In this document: positions 31,117 through 39,778 of the stretch, in pieces
How positions within the stretch are numbered: position 1 is the first letter of the stretch
Layout of the letters: the number at the start of each line of letters is the position of its first letter
Source of the DNA: Lachnospiraceae bacterium
GTDB taxonomy: Bacteria; Bacillota; Clostridia; Lachnospirales; Lachnospiraceae
DNA length: 42,786 nucleotides
Direction of reading: 5' to 3'
Assembly (NCBI GenBank): GCA_017395635.1
Contig: JAFQOE010000025.1
Coordinates: 1 to 42,786, forward strand
Translations under genes and position numbers: made by a program
Notes under the pieces: generated by a model
What the model was told of the DNA's origin: nothing
The model's database searches: none
The model's input: the letters and a program-made list of their open reading frames with translations, nothing else

Positions 31117-32652
31117 ATGGTATATAAGACATTTGCGGCAATTGATGTTGGTTCAAGTGGTGTATCTATGAAGATTTTTGAGATTACAACTCGTAAGGGA
31201 TATCGTCAGATTGATTATGTGTCTAATATAATTGAATTGGGTTCGGATACTTATGCGAATGGGTATATTTCGCAGGAATCGGTAGAACGACTTTGCGATA
31301 TTTTGCTTGGCTTTATGAAGAAAATGAGGGAGTATGACACAGTAGATTATTGTGCTTATGCCACTAGCGCGATTCGTGAGGCTAAAAATAATATGATGGT
31401 ATTGGATTTAATTAAAATGCGAACAGGGCTTACTGTACAGATTTTAAGTAATTCTGAACATCGATTTCTCATGTACAAAGGATTGGCTGTGAAAGCAGAT
31501 TATTTTGATAAGATTGTGGAGAAGAATACAGCGATTGTAGATCTTGGTGCAGGAAGTATTCAGATTTCTCTTATGAATAATGGGAAGTTGACTGCGACAC
31601 AGAATATTCCAATCGGTGCGCTCCGTGTGAGAGAACGCTTGAAAACGCTTCGTTTTGGTAATGCGCAATTAGTGCATGTGATGGAAGAGTTGATTGCCAA
31701 CGAGATTGATACATTTCAACATTATTATCTGAGAGAGAAAGAAATTAAGAATATTATTGCGATTGGTGACGAGATTCAGAATTTGATTCGTATTGTTCCG
31801 GAGTTATCTATTAAAGATAATATTAATGAAGAACAGTTAAATGCAATTTTTGATAAACTGATCAGTACGAGTGTGATGGATTTGGCTATGGAATATAAGA
31901 TTCCTTATGAGCGTGCCACACTCTTGTTGCCAGCAGTTATTATTTACGATATTTTCTTAAGACGGGCAAAGGCAGATTTGATATGGACTCCGAGTATTGA
32001 TTTGTGTGATGGTATTATTGTAGAAGAGTTAGAGCGTTCCAAAAAGTTGACTTTTGAACGTAACTTCGAAGATGATATCCGTTCTTCTGTATTTCAGATT
32101 GCGAAAAGATATCGTTGTAATAATTTGCACAATCATAATGTTACAAAGATTGCTTGCCAAATTTTTGATAAGACAAAGAGAATACATGGGCTGAAAGAGA
32201 AACAAAGATTGCAACTTGAAATTGCGGCAACACTTCATGATTGCGGCAAATTTATTAATATGAATAATGCAACATTTAATTCTTACTCTATTATTATGTC
32301 AACTGAAATAGTAGGTTTGTCGCATAAGGAAAGGGAAGAGATAGCCAATATTGTGCGTTATAATGCACAGCAATTACCGGATTATGATGAGTTATCAGGG
32401 TCGATTGGGGATTGTGATTATATGACGATTGCTAAATTGGCTGCAATTCTTAAAGTTGCCAATGCCATGGATCGTTCCCATAAACAAAAGGCGAGTGAAT
32501 ATAGTATGGCGGTGAAAGAAAAGCAGTTAATCATTACAGTTGATACTTTGGATGATTTGGCGTTAGAAAGAGGATTGTTTAAGGATAAAGCAGAATTTTT
32601 CCAACGGGTATATGGTATCGAACCGGTGTTGAAGCAGAAAAGGAGTATGTAG
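31117..32652 (+). CDS. ppx: Ppx/GppA phosphatase with C-terminal HD domain
   Basis: 511-aa exopolyphosphatase-type protein. ATG 31117 has GGAGGG 8 nt upstream. N-terminal actin-like fold: 'AAIDVGSSGVSMKIFEI' (phosphate 1), 'YATSAIREAKN', 'AIVDLGAGSIQISL' (phosphate 2). The C-terminal part has an HD-type domain ('LHDCGKFI'). It releases phosphate from polyphosphate, or hydrolyses pppGpp. It is 2 bp upstream of ppk1, so the degrading and synthesising enzymes are co-expressed. Confidence 0.92.
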   Translation: MVYKTFAAIDVGSSGVSMKIFEITTRKGYRQIDYVSNIIELGSDTYANGYISQESVERLCDILLGFMKKMREYDTVDYCAYATSAIREAKNNMMVLDLIKMRTGLTVQILSNSEHRFLMYKGLAVKADYFDKIVEKNTAIVDLGAGSIQISLMNNGKLTATQNIPIGALRVRERLKTLRFGNAQLVHVMEELIANEIDTFQHYYLREKEIKNIIAIGDEIQNLIRIVPELSIKDNINEEQLNAIFDKLISTSVMDLAMEYKIPYERATLLLPAVIIYDIFLRRAKADLIWTPSIDLCDGIIVEELERSKKLTFERNFEDDIRSSVFQIAKRYRCNNLHNHNVTKIACQIFDKTKRIHGLKEKQRLQLEIAATLHDCGKFINMNNATFNSYSIIMSTEIVGLSHKEREEIANIVRYNAQQLPDYDELSGSIGDCDYMTIAKLAAILKVANAMDRSHKQKASEYSMAVKEKQLIITVDTLDDLALERGLFKDKAEFFQRVYGIEPVLKQKRSM

Positions 32653-32654
32653 AT

Positions 32655-34790
32655 ATGAAAGAAAAAAGTAAGTTTTTAAAGCCGGAATATCTGGAAAACA
32701 GAGAACTTTCCTGGCTTCAATTTAATAAACGTATTTTGGCAGAAGCGAAGGATAAGAGTATTTTATTGTTTGAACGAATGAAGTTCCTTAGTATTTCTGC
32801 ATCTAATTTGGATGAATTTTTTATGATTCGTATTGCGTCATTGATGGATATGGTGCATGCAGGATATAACAAGAAAGATATAGCTGGCATGACGGCACAG
32901 CAACAGTTAGATGTAATTATTCCGGAGACCAAGGAGTTTATGACGGATCAGTATACTACATATAACCGGGCATTGTTACCTCGGTTGGAGAAGTGTGGAC
33001 TTCATATTATTCGACATCATGAGGATTTAACGGAACAGCAGGCGGAGTATGTGGATGAGTATTTTAAGAGGAATGTATATCCGGTACTAACTCCAATGGC
33101 AGTAGACCAATCAAGACCATTTCCGTTGATTCAGAATAAGACGTTGAACATTGGGGCGTTGATTAAAGATAAGAAGAATAAAGATGTTGTGGATATTGCA
33201 ACTGTTCAAGTTCCAAGTGTGCTTTCGAGAATTGTAGAAATTCCATCTGATAATGAAGGTGTGAAAACAATCATTTTATTGGAAGAAGTGATTGAGCGCA
33301 ATTTAGATAAATTGTTCCTTAATTACACCATTTTGAGTGCACATCCGTATCGTATTATGAGAAATGCAGATTTGACTATTGATGAAGATGATGCAGCGGA
33401 CTTGTTGAAGGAAATCGAGAAACAGATTAAGAAACGTCAATGGGGGGAAGTAATCCGATTAGAGGTTGCTGATACTATGGATAAGCGTTTGCTTAAGAAA
33501 CTGATGGAGCAATTAAATGTAGGAGAAACGAATCTTTATAAGATAAAAGGACCTTTAGATTTAACGTTCTTAATGAAAGCTTATGGTTTGGATGGATTTG
33601 AAGAGTATAAGCTTCCCAAATTCGTACCACAACCTGTTCCGGGAATTGAGAGAGAACGGGGGATTTTTGAGCAAATTCAGGAAGGTGACATTTTATTACA
33701 TCATCCGTATTATGAATTCACACCAGTCATTGATTTCATTTCTCAGGCGGCGAATGATCCAAACGTATTGGCAATCAAGCAGACATTATATCGTGTGAGT
33801 GGTAACTCGCCAATTGTTGCATCACTTGCGCGAGCAGCAGAGAATGGTAAACAGGTTACGGTTCTTGTGGAGTTAAAGGCTCGATTTGATGAGGAAAATA
33901 ATATTGTATGGGCAAGAAAACTGGAGAAAGCAGGATGTCATGTAATATATGGTTTGGTAGGCTTGAAAACACACTCTAAGATTGCGTTGGTGGTCCGTCG
34001 TGAGGAAGATGGTATTCGAAGATATGTACATTTGGGAACCGGTAATTACAATGATGTAACGGCGAAATTGTACACGGACATGGGATTACTTACCTGTAAT
34101 GATGCAATTGGTGAAGATGCTACAGCAGTATTCAATATGTTGTCAGGATATTCTGAACCACCGGCTTGGAATAAATTGATGGTTGCACCGATTTGGTTGA
34201 AGGACCGTTTCCTGAAATTGATTGACCGAGAGGCTGAGAATACAAGAAAGGGTAAGCCGGCAAAGATTATTGCGAAGATGAACTCCCTTTGTGATCCAAT
34301 GATTATTGAAGCATTATACAAAGCGAGTGCTGCAGGTGTGCAGATTGATTTAATTATAAGAGGTATCTGTTGCCTGAAAGTTGGAATTCCCGGTATATCT
34401 GAGAATATTCACGTACGTTCAATTGTAGGCAATTTTTTGGAACATTCCAGAATCTTCTATTTTTATAATGATGGATTTGAAGATGTATATATGGGTAGTG
34501 CGGATTGGATGCCTCGTAACTTGGATAAACGTGTGGAGATTACATTCCCTGTAGAGGATGATAAGTTGAAGCAAGAAGTGATTCGTATTTTGCAATTACA
34601 ACTTGATGATACCTTGAAAGCTCATATTTTACAACCGAATGGAAGAGAATATGAAAAACAGGATTTACGTGGTTTGGATAAAATTGCAGCACAGGATGAA
34701 TTTTGTAAGCAGGCAATGAAAAAGAAATCTAAGATAAATGAAGATGTGATTAAAACAGTTTTTGAGCCGGCATTTCATAAGATAAATTGA
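32655..34790 (+). CDS. ppk1: Polyphosphate kinase 1
   Basis: 711-aa kinase that makes polyphosphate from ATP. N-terminal 'NRELSWLQFNKRIL' and 'ISASNLDEFFMIR'; the PLD-like catalytic core carries 'ELKARFDEENNI', the 'GLKTHSKIALV' catalytic His and 'HLGTGNYND'; the second site 'FLEHSRIFYF' and 'GSADWMPRNLDKRVE' are intact. Ribosome binding site GGAG lies inside the end of ppx, 9 nt before ATG. Paired with ppx. Confidence 0.97.
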   Translation: MKEKSKFLKPEYLENRELSWLQFNKRILAEAKDKSILLFERMKFLSISASNLDEFFMIRIASLMDMVHAGYNKKDIAGMTAQQQLDVIIPETKEFMTDQYTTYNRALLPRLEKCGLHIIRHHEDLTEQQAEYVDEYFKRNVYPVLTPMAVDQSRPFPLIQNKTLNIGALIKDKKNKDVVDIATVQVPSVLSRIVEIPSDNEGVKTIILLEEVIERNLDKLFLNYTILSAHPYRIMRNADLTIDEDDAADLLKEIEKQIKKRQWGEVIRLEVADTMDKRLLKKLMEQLNVGETNLYKIKGPLDLTFLMKAYGLDGFEEYKLPKFVPQPVPGIERERGIFEQIQEGDILLHHPYYEFTPVIDFISQAANDPNVLAIKQTLYRVSGNSPIVASLARAAENGKQVTVLVELKARFDEENNIVWARKLEKAGCHVIYGLVGLKTHSKIALVVRREEDGIRRYVHLGTGNYNDVTAKLYTDMGLLTCNDAIGEDATAVFNMLSGYSEPPAWNKLMVAPIWLKDRFLKLIDREAENTRKGKPAKIIAKMNSLCDPMIIEALYKASAAGVQIDLIIRGICCLKVGIPGISENIHVRSIVGNFLEHSRIFYFYNDGFEDVYMGSADWMPRNLDKRVEITFPVEDDKLKQEVIRILQLQLDDTLKAHILQPNGREYEKQDLRGLDKIAAQDEFCKQAMKKKSKINEDVIKTVFEPAFHKIN

Positions 34791-34871
34791 TAAAATATAA
34801 TATGGAACAGAGTAATATTTTTGTCTTAATCTAATCTTTTAAAAATATTATGATTTTATTTCAGAAAGTCC

Positions 34872-34900
34872 TTGACTTTAGTGAATGTATGTGTTAGTCT
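34872..34900 (+). promoter_or_regulatory. Promoter of infC-rpmI-rplT operon
   Basis: TTGACT (34872-34877), 17-bp spacer, TAGTCT (34895-34900), upstream of the L20-type leader. Confidence 0.7.
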
Positions 34901-34906
34901 GTTTAA

Positions 34907-35042
34907 GTCGTGTGACAGATAACAACAAAGTAGAGTATCCACTCTCACCTTAGCGCATGAGGCGACTCGGGTTAAATATTAGATGATTTTATTTTGAGTT
35001 CTAATAGAAGTGGATAGTTTTGCTGTTCACTTCTTATTTTTT
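34907..35042 (+). promoter_or_regulatory. Ribosomal L20-type leader with transcription attenuator
   Basis: The leader contains 'ccactctcacctta' followed by a gcgc..ggcg segment and 'ctcgggtt', the pattern of the Firmicutes L20 leader, which mimics the 23S rRNA site of L20. A terminator (agaagtg / cacttct plus tattttttat, 35006-35042) competes with an antiterminator: tatccact (34936-34943) is the exact complement of agtggata (35009-35016), which overlaps the terminator stem. Excess L20 would favour termination. Recognition is from memory of the family. Confidence 0.75.
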
Positions 35043-35071
35043 ATAACATTTATTATTGGAGGTACAAAGCC

Positions 35072-35578
35072 ATTAGCGAGTTAATGATTAATGAGCAGAT
35101 TCGTGATAAGGAAGTTCGATTGATTGGTTCTGATGGAGAACAGTTGGGAATTATGTCAGCAAAGGATGCTATGAAATTGGCAAAGGAAGCTGAGCTTGAC
35201 TTAGTAAAGATTGCACCAACTGCAAAGCCACCTGTATGTAAGATTATCGATTATGGTAAATACCGTTACGAGCTTGCTAGAAAAGAGAAAGAAGCAAAGA
35301 AAAAGCAGAAGACAATTGATATCAAAGAGGTTCGTTTATCACCTAATATTGATACTAACGATTTGAATACAAAGGTGAACCAGGCAAAGAAATTCTTGGC
35401 TAAGGGTGACAAGGTAAAGGTTACTTTGAGATTTCGAGGAAGAGAGCTTGCACATGTGAATTCAAGTAAAGTTATCTTGGATGATTTTGCAAAGCAGTTA
35501 GAGGATGTTGCAGTAATAGATAAGCCTGCAAAGTTCGAAGGTAGAAGCATGATTATGTTTTTATCAGAGAAGAAGTAA
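35072..35578 (+). CDS. infC: Translation initiation factor IF-3
   Basis: 168-aa IF-3. The start is the rare ATT at 35072 (MSELMINEQIR), preceded by GGAGG at 9 nt. This is the classic AUU start that lets IF-3 repress its own translation. N-domain 'INEQIRDKEVRLIGSDGEQLG', linker rich in Lys, C-domain 'EVRLSPNIDTNDLNTKVNQAKKFL' and 'KVTLRFRGRE'. Ribosome-dissociation and initiation fidelity factor, at the head of the L35-L20 operon. Confidence 0.97.
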   Translation: MSELMINEQIRDKEVRLIGSDGEQLGIMSAKDAMKLAKEAELDLVKIAPTAKPPVCKIIDYGKYRYELARKEKEAKKKQKTIDIKEVRLSPNIDTNDLNTKVNQAKKFLAKGDKVKVTLRFRGRELAHVNSSKVILDDFAKQLEDVAVIDKPAKFEGRSMIMFLSEKK

Positions 35579-35649
35579 TAATTACGTTATATGCTGGAAC
35601 ATGGTTCCGATTATATAAGAGATAACAGACATTTAAGGAGGAAATAACA

Positions 35650-35847
35650 ATGCCAAAATTAAAAACTAACAGAGCAGCAGCTAAGCGTTTTAAGAAAACA
35701 GGAACTGGTAAATTAAAGAGAAGTAAAGCTTACAAGCGTCATATCTTAACCAAGAAGACTACTAAGAAGAAGAGAGATCTTAGAAAAGCAACTATGATGG
35801 ATAAGACAAATGAGAAGGTAATGAAGAAGATTTTACCTTATCTATAA
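35650..35847 (+). CDS. rpmI: 50S ribosomal protein L35
   Basis: 65 aa, highly basic, '[20 protein letters not shown]' and '[18 protein letters not shown]' are diagnostic. AAGGAGG 8 nt before the ATG. Middle gene of infC-rpmI-rplT. Confidence 0.98.
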   Translation: MPKLKTNRAAAKRFKKTGTGKLKRSKAYKRHILTKKTTKKKRDLRKATMMDKTNEKVMKKILPYL

Positions 35848-35874
35848 GATTGATTGAATTAGGAGGAAATAGAA

Positions 35875-36231
35875 ATGGCAAGAGTTAAAGGCGGTTTAGG
35901 CGCAAAGAAGAGACATAACAGAGTATTAAAGCTCGCAAAAGGTTATAGAGGAGCAAGATCTAAACAGTATAGAGTAGCAAAGCAGTCAGTTATGAGAGCA
36001 CTTACTTCTTCATATGCTGGTAGAAAGCAGAAGAAGAGACAGTTCAGACGTCTTTGGATCGCTCGTATCAATGCAGCAGCTAGAATGAACGGTTTATCAT
36101 ACAGCAAGTTCATGTACGGCTTAAAGTTAGCTGGTGTTGATATGAACAGAAAGATGCTTGCTGAGTTAGCAGTTTCTGATGCAGAAGGTTTTGCTAAATT
36201 AGTAGAGGTTGCTAAGGGCAAATTAGCTTAA
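35875..36231 (+). CDS. rplT: 50S ribosomal protein L20
   Basis: 118 aa, '[20 protein letters not shown]', '[17 protein letters not shown]' and '[20 protein letters not shown]' are diagnostic. AGGAGG 8 nt before the ATG. L20 is expected to control the operon through the leader at 34907-35042. Confidence 0.98.
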   Translation: MARVKGGLGAKKRHNRVLKLAKGYRGARSKQYRVAKQSVMRALTSSYAGRKQKKRQFRRLWIARINAAARMNGLSYSKFMYGLKLAGVDMNRKMLAELAVSDAEGFAKLVEVAKGKLA

Positions 36232-36327
36232 TTATAGTTAATATTACGGGTATACCGTTTATATGAGTTGAGGGAGAAATGGGACAGGCATCTTGTGTGT
36301 CTGTTCCGAACTCTCAAACTTAAATAA

Positions 36328-36352
36328 AAAATGCATTTTACTATTGCATTTT
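36328..36352 (+). terminator. Possible terminator of infC operon
   Basis: aaaatgca / tgcatttt 8-bp stem with a 9-nt loop and ctttg tail. A larger imperfect hairpin (gggacag / ctgttcc, about 36281-36307) lies upstream and could also end the operon. Confidence 0.55.
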
Positions 36353-36427
36353 CTTTGAAAAAGTAGTAATCTATATAAGGTTCTTATTTGAGTTCTGTTT
36401 GGATAAGAACAACATATAATTGAATAT

Positions 36428-36511
36428 GCGGAAGTGCTGGAACTGGCAGACAGGCTAGACTAAGGATCTAGTGGTAGTAATACCGTGAGGGTTCAAGTCC
36501 CTTCTTCCGCA
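36428..36511 (+). tRNA. tRNA-Leu (AAG)
   Basis: 84-nt class II tRNA: acceptor gcggaag / cttccgc, anticodon stem ctaga / tctag with loop ctaagga giving anticodon AAG, long variable arm, T arm agggttcaagtccct. Discriminator A. CCA is not encoded. Its 3' end is the attachment site of the downstream island. Confidence 0.95.
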
Positions 36512-36512
36512 G
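36492..36512 (+). other. Island attachment repeat (tRNA side)
   Basis: 21-bp sequence covering the T arm and 3' acceptor of tRNA-Leu plus one base, repeated at 41414-41434 with one mismatch (t/a at position 11). Confidence 0.85.
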
Positions 36513-36518
36513 CTGAAA

Positions 36519-36550
36519 GCCTTGTAGGTATCGCATCTGCAAGGTTTTTT
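36519..36550 (+). terminator. Terminator after tRNA-Leu
   Basis: gccttgtag / ctgcaagg stem with a 9-nt loop, then six Ts. Confidence 0.85.
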
Positions 36551-36658
36551 CTTTGTTCATTTCTGTAATATCTAAGAGAATGATTATCTTTTCACTCGCA
36601 AGACTTCTATCAGCAAAATAACGGATATAACGTGTTTAAGAAATGGAGGAAAATGCGT

Positions 36659-37339
36659 ATGATGAGTAAAAAATTATCACTGAAAACCCCTACTTCTCTT
36701 ATTGTATCAGAGTGCTTTGAAGAGTATATTAATAAGTGCTCAATCAAAAATTTATCACCCGAAACGATTAAGTTGTATCGAAATCAGTTTAATATATTTT
36801 ATAGAACCCTTGATGATAAGGATAAGTTGATAGAAGATATAACAATTAAGGATGTAGAACGATTTATATTGACGGAACGAAAAAATGAAACCTGTAATGA
36901 TATAACCATCAACTCCTATCTTCGAGGAGTTCGTGCATTTCTCTACTATGCTATGGAAGAAAATCTTCTTCAATCATTTAAAATTACTATCCCAAAAGTA
37001 ACAAAAGAAATAAAGGAAACCTATCTTGATAGTGAACTAGCGGTATTGCTGAAAAAAACAAATTTAAGAAAAGTCAGTTTTACTGAGTATAAGATGTGGG
37101 TATTTTCTAATTATTTACTAGCGACGGGTAATCGTCTTTCTTCAGCCTTATCAATTCAGACAAAGGATTTAGATTTTGAAAATCGTTTGATTCAAGTCAA
37201 TAAGACTAAAAATCGAAAAGCTCAGATTATTCCGATGTCTGATACTTTATATTCGATTCTAAAAGAGTATTTGAAATATCGTAAAGGCAACGATGACGAT
37301 TATCTATTCTGTAATACGAGAGGTGGAAGAGGGGTGTAG
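36659..37339 (+). pseudogene. Truncated tyrosine recombinase (island integrase)
   Basis: 226 codons. ATG 36659 has GGAGG 9 nt upstream. The SAM-like core-binding domain ('SPETIKLYRNQFNIFYRTL', 'TINSYLRGVRAFLYYAMEENLL') and the start of the catalytic domain ('ATGNRLSSALSI' with the first Arg; 'KNRKAQIIPMSDTLYSILKEYL') are present. The protein stops after 'DYLFCNTRGG', before the HxxR and Tyr motifs, so it cannot cut and rejoin DNA. Position next to the tRNA fits its being the original island integrase. Confidence 0.88.
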
Positions 37340-37478
37340 ATTGAGGTTGAAACGATATTTGAGTGTTTTAGCTAATTTGGAATTGAGAAAGCAGTATTTT
37401 GGATTTTAGTTAAAGGAATAGTAATGTAGTGGTAGCATATATAAGAGAGCTTTGAAAACAAAAAGGTGTAGAATACTA

Positions 37479-37507
37479 TTGTATTTTTGTCACGATTATT
37501 GTATAAT
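37479..37507 (+). promoter_or_regulatory. Promoter of abiE operon
   Basis: TTGTAT (37479-37484), 17-bp spacer, TATAAT (37502-37507), fully embedded in the palindromic operator. Confidence 0.75.
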
Positions 37508-37521
37508 AATCGTGACAAAAA
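37484..37521 (+). promoter_or_regulatory. abiE operator: 17-bp perfect inverted repeat
   Basis: tttttgtcacgattatt and aataatcgtgacaaaaa are perfect reverse complements around a 4-bp centre gtat. It covers the promoter spacer and -10 box, so a bound repressor would block transcription. AbiEi antitoxins are known autorepressors that bind inverted repeats in their promoters. Confidence 0.85.
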
Positions 37522-37537
37522 CAAGGAAGGTGGTATT

Positions 37538-38146
37538 ATGGCAAGTGGTATTTATACAGAAATTAAAAAGAGAATAGAATTAGCAGAGGAAGGGTGTATT
37601 TTTGTTACATCCGATTTTGGAGATATTGCCAATAATACAACAATAAGGAAATGTCTTGGAAGACAAGTTGAGGAGCAATCTATCAGAAGGGTATTGGATG
37701 GTGTTTATGAGAAGCCGATATATAGTAAACTGCTTGGTGAATATGTTCCTACTAATCCAGAAGCAGTAGCCTATGCTATAGCAAAAAACTTTCGTTGGAC
37801 GATTGCACCATGTGGAGATGTTGCATTGAATAAATTAGGGTTGTCCACACAGGTTCCTGTTGTTTGGTCTTATATTAGTGATGGACCGTACAGGGAATAT
37901 GAATGGGATAATATCACACTTTCATTTAAACATCGTGCCAATCGCGAAATTTCTTTTATGTCAGAGGAGACAATACTAGTGATTGAAGCATTGAAAACAC
38001 TAGGAAAAGAACGTATTGACGAAAATGTTATTTTAAAGCTGAAGAATCAATTATCGGAACAACACAAAACAAGGATATTAGCGGATGCGTTAGGAGTAAG
38101 TGAATGGATATATGCCATAATTAGAAAGGTGTGTGTAGAGGGATGA
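37538..38146 (+). CDS. AbiEi-type antitoxin (type IV TA, DUF6088-like)
   Basis: 202-aa protein. ATG 37538 has GGAAGGTGG about 7 nt upstream. N-terminal winged-HTH-like segment ('FVTSDFGDIANNTTIRKCLGR', 'EEQSIRRVLDGVYEKP') followed by the AbiEi-like domain ('PEAVAYAIAKNFRWTIAPCGDVALNKLGLSTQVP'). It should repress the operon and counteract the AbiEii toxin without direct contact (type IV). The toxin start overlaps its stop (ATGA). Part of the tRNA-Leu island. Confidence 0.85.
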   Translation: MASGIYTEIKKRIELAEEGCIFVTSDFGDIANNTTIRKCLGRQVEEQSIRRVLDGVYEKPIYSKLLGEYVPTNPEAVAYAIAKNFRWTIAPCGDVALNKLGLSTQVPVVWSYISDGPYREYEWDNITLSFKHRANREISFMSEETILVIEALKTLGKERIDENVILKLKNQLSEQHKTRILADALGVSEWIYAIIRKVCVEG

Positions 38147-39297
38147 AAATGGTTGCTAAATTACCAGAAAAGGATAGAACAGAACTATTTCAAGCAACTG
38201 CAATAGCAATGGGATTATTGCCGAAAGTGGTGGAAAAGGATTTCTGGGTATGTTATATGCTAGACCATCTTTTTCATACCTGTAAATATAAGAAAGCGTT
38301 TGTTTTTAAAGGTGGAACAAGCCTGTCGAAAGCATATCATGTCATTGAAAGATTTTCAGAGGATATAGATTTGATTTTAGATTGGCGAGAATTGATTAAC
38401 GATGGTGAGAATCCTTGGGAGGAGAGGTCTAACAGAAAGCAAGACTTGTTTAATAAGCAGATGAATTTTGATGCTGTACGGTTTTATAAAGAAGACCTTG
38501 TGCCACAATTAAACAAAGAATTACAGGAAGAATTAGGCGAGGGAGAGTGGGTTTCGGTTGATTCAACGGATGAGATGGTTGTGAACTTTTATTATCCACA
38601 GATATTTGAAACTGAGTATTTGCGTTCTGCTGTAAGGCTAGAAATTGGTCCTTTGGCAGAATGGATACCCTCCCATGAAACTAGTATTGTTTCATTTGCA
38701 GCAGAGAAATATCCGGCATTGTTTTCTCAGAAAGAAACAGAGGTGTTGACGATAGATGCGGAACGTACATTTTGGGAAAAGTTGACAATATTACATAAGT
38801 TGGCGCATTTTCCGGAAGGAAAAGTATTACCATCAAGATATGCAAGACATTTATATGATGTATATAATCTAGGGAATTCTTGGGTGAAAGAGAGCGCCTT
38901 TAGAAGAAAAGAGTTGCTAGAAAAAGATGTAGCATTTAAACAGAAATTCTACTATGCAAAAAGTGCACATTATGAAACTGCTACATTAAGTAGTATTGTA
39001 CTTGTGCCAGAGCAAAGAATACATAAAGCCTTACAGGATGATTATAAGGCGATGCAAAATATGATATATGGTAGCATGCCGGAATTTGAAGAGATTCTGG
39101 GTTTTCTTGAAATATTGCAAGAGGAGATACATGGTTTAAAAGATGTTTCTTTAGACGAATTTGGAACTGCAATGGAAGATGGTCGCTTAACAGAACCTTC
39201 AGACGGGAAGAAATACAATTTGAGGGAGGCGATTCGTACTTCTGAGGAATTAGGCAGGCCATTGACGAATGATGAGATGAAACAGTTTGAAGTGTAA
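38143..39297 (+). CDS. AbiEii/AbiGii nucleotidyltransferase toxin
   Basis: 384-aa nucleotidyltransferase. ATG 38143 overlaps the antitoxin stop by 4 bp; ATG 38149 is possible. The DNA polymerase beta-like motif is clear: 'FKGGTSLSKAYHVIERFSEDIDLIL', giving GGTSLSK and the DxD (ED-ID) metal pair, then 'FWEKLTILHKLAHFPEG', the downstream conserved AbiEii block. AbiEii toxins modify tRNA acceptor ends and cause phage abortive infection. Defence role against which phages is unknown. Confidence 0.9.
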   Translation: MKMVAKLPEKDRTELFQATAIAMGLLPKVVEKDFWVCYMLDHLFHTCKYKKAFVFKGGTSLSKAYHVIERFSEDIDLILDWRELINDGENPWEERSNRKQDLFNKQMNFDAVRFYKEDLVPQLNKELQEELGEGEWVSVDSTDEMVVNFYYPQIFETEYLRSAVRLEIGPLAEWIPSHETSIVSFAAEKYPALFSQKETEVLTIDAERTFWEKLTILHKLAHFPEGKVLPSRYARHLYDVYNLGNSWVKESAFRRKELLEKDVAFKQKFYYAKSAHYETATLSSIVLVPEQRIHKALQDDYKAMQNMIYGSMPEFEEILGFLEILQEEIHGLKDVSLDEFGTAMEDGRLTEPSDGKKYNLREAIRTSEELGRPLTNDEMKQFEV

Positions 39298-39331
39298 TAC
39301 GAGGTGTATGACTATAAAAGGTGGAGTGAAG

Positions 39332-39490
39332 ATGAGTAACTTAAGTATTTCTTTTGAAGAATTGAAAAATAATTTACTGAAAGATATTGAATTTAAAGTC
39401 GAGTATGAAAGATTAAAACCAGAATATGATGCAATGCAACAATTTTCAAAAACAAGAAAAATATATCACAGAAGGCGAGAAAGGCAATAG
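39332..39490 (+). pseudogene. Truncated HigA-like antitoxin gene
   Basis: 52 codons with GGAG 5 nt before ATG 39332. 'SISFEELKNNLLKDIEFKVEYERLKPEYDAMQQ' matches the N-terminal extension of HigA-type XRE antitoxins, but the helix-turn-helix is missing: the frame runs into the integrase remnant, reads out of frame and stops. Junction is at about 39440. Confidence 0.65.
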
Positions 39491-39777
39491 ATGAAATTAT
39501 TGTTGATTTTTACAGGAATCATCAGGAAGAGAAACTGAAACAGGAATCAGAAATAACCCTTTTTGATATATTTCCGAAATGGCTAGATTATAAGCAGGTA
39601 CACACAGATTCTACATCATATATCCAAAGAATTGCATTGGAATGGAAACGCTTTTATACAAAAGAAACAGAGTTAATCCATATGCCCCTTAAGAATATGA
39701 CGCAATTATACCTTGATACATGGGCGCATGGAATGATTAAAAGGTATAATATGACTAAGAAGATGTACAATATTTGA
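39442..39777 (+). pseudogene. Second tyrosine integrase remnant (N-terminal part)
   Basis: A frame from about 39442 to TGA 39775-39777 encodes 'ARKAIDEIIVDFYRNHQEEK', then 'LFDIFPKWLDYKQVHTDSTS' and 'RYNMTKKMYNI'. This matches the end of the AP2-like arm domain and the core-binding domain of Lachnospiraceae mobile-element integrases. The catalytic domain is gone. It is fused at about 39440 to the HigA-like fragment. Confidence 0.75.
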
Positions 39778-39778
39778 T

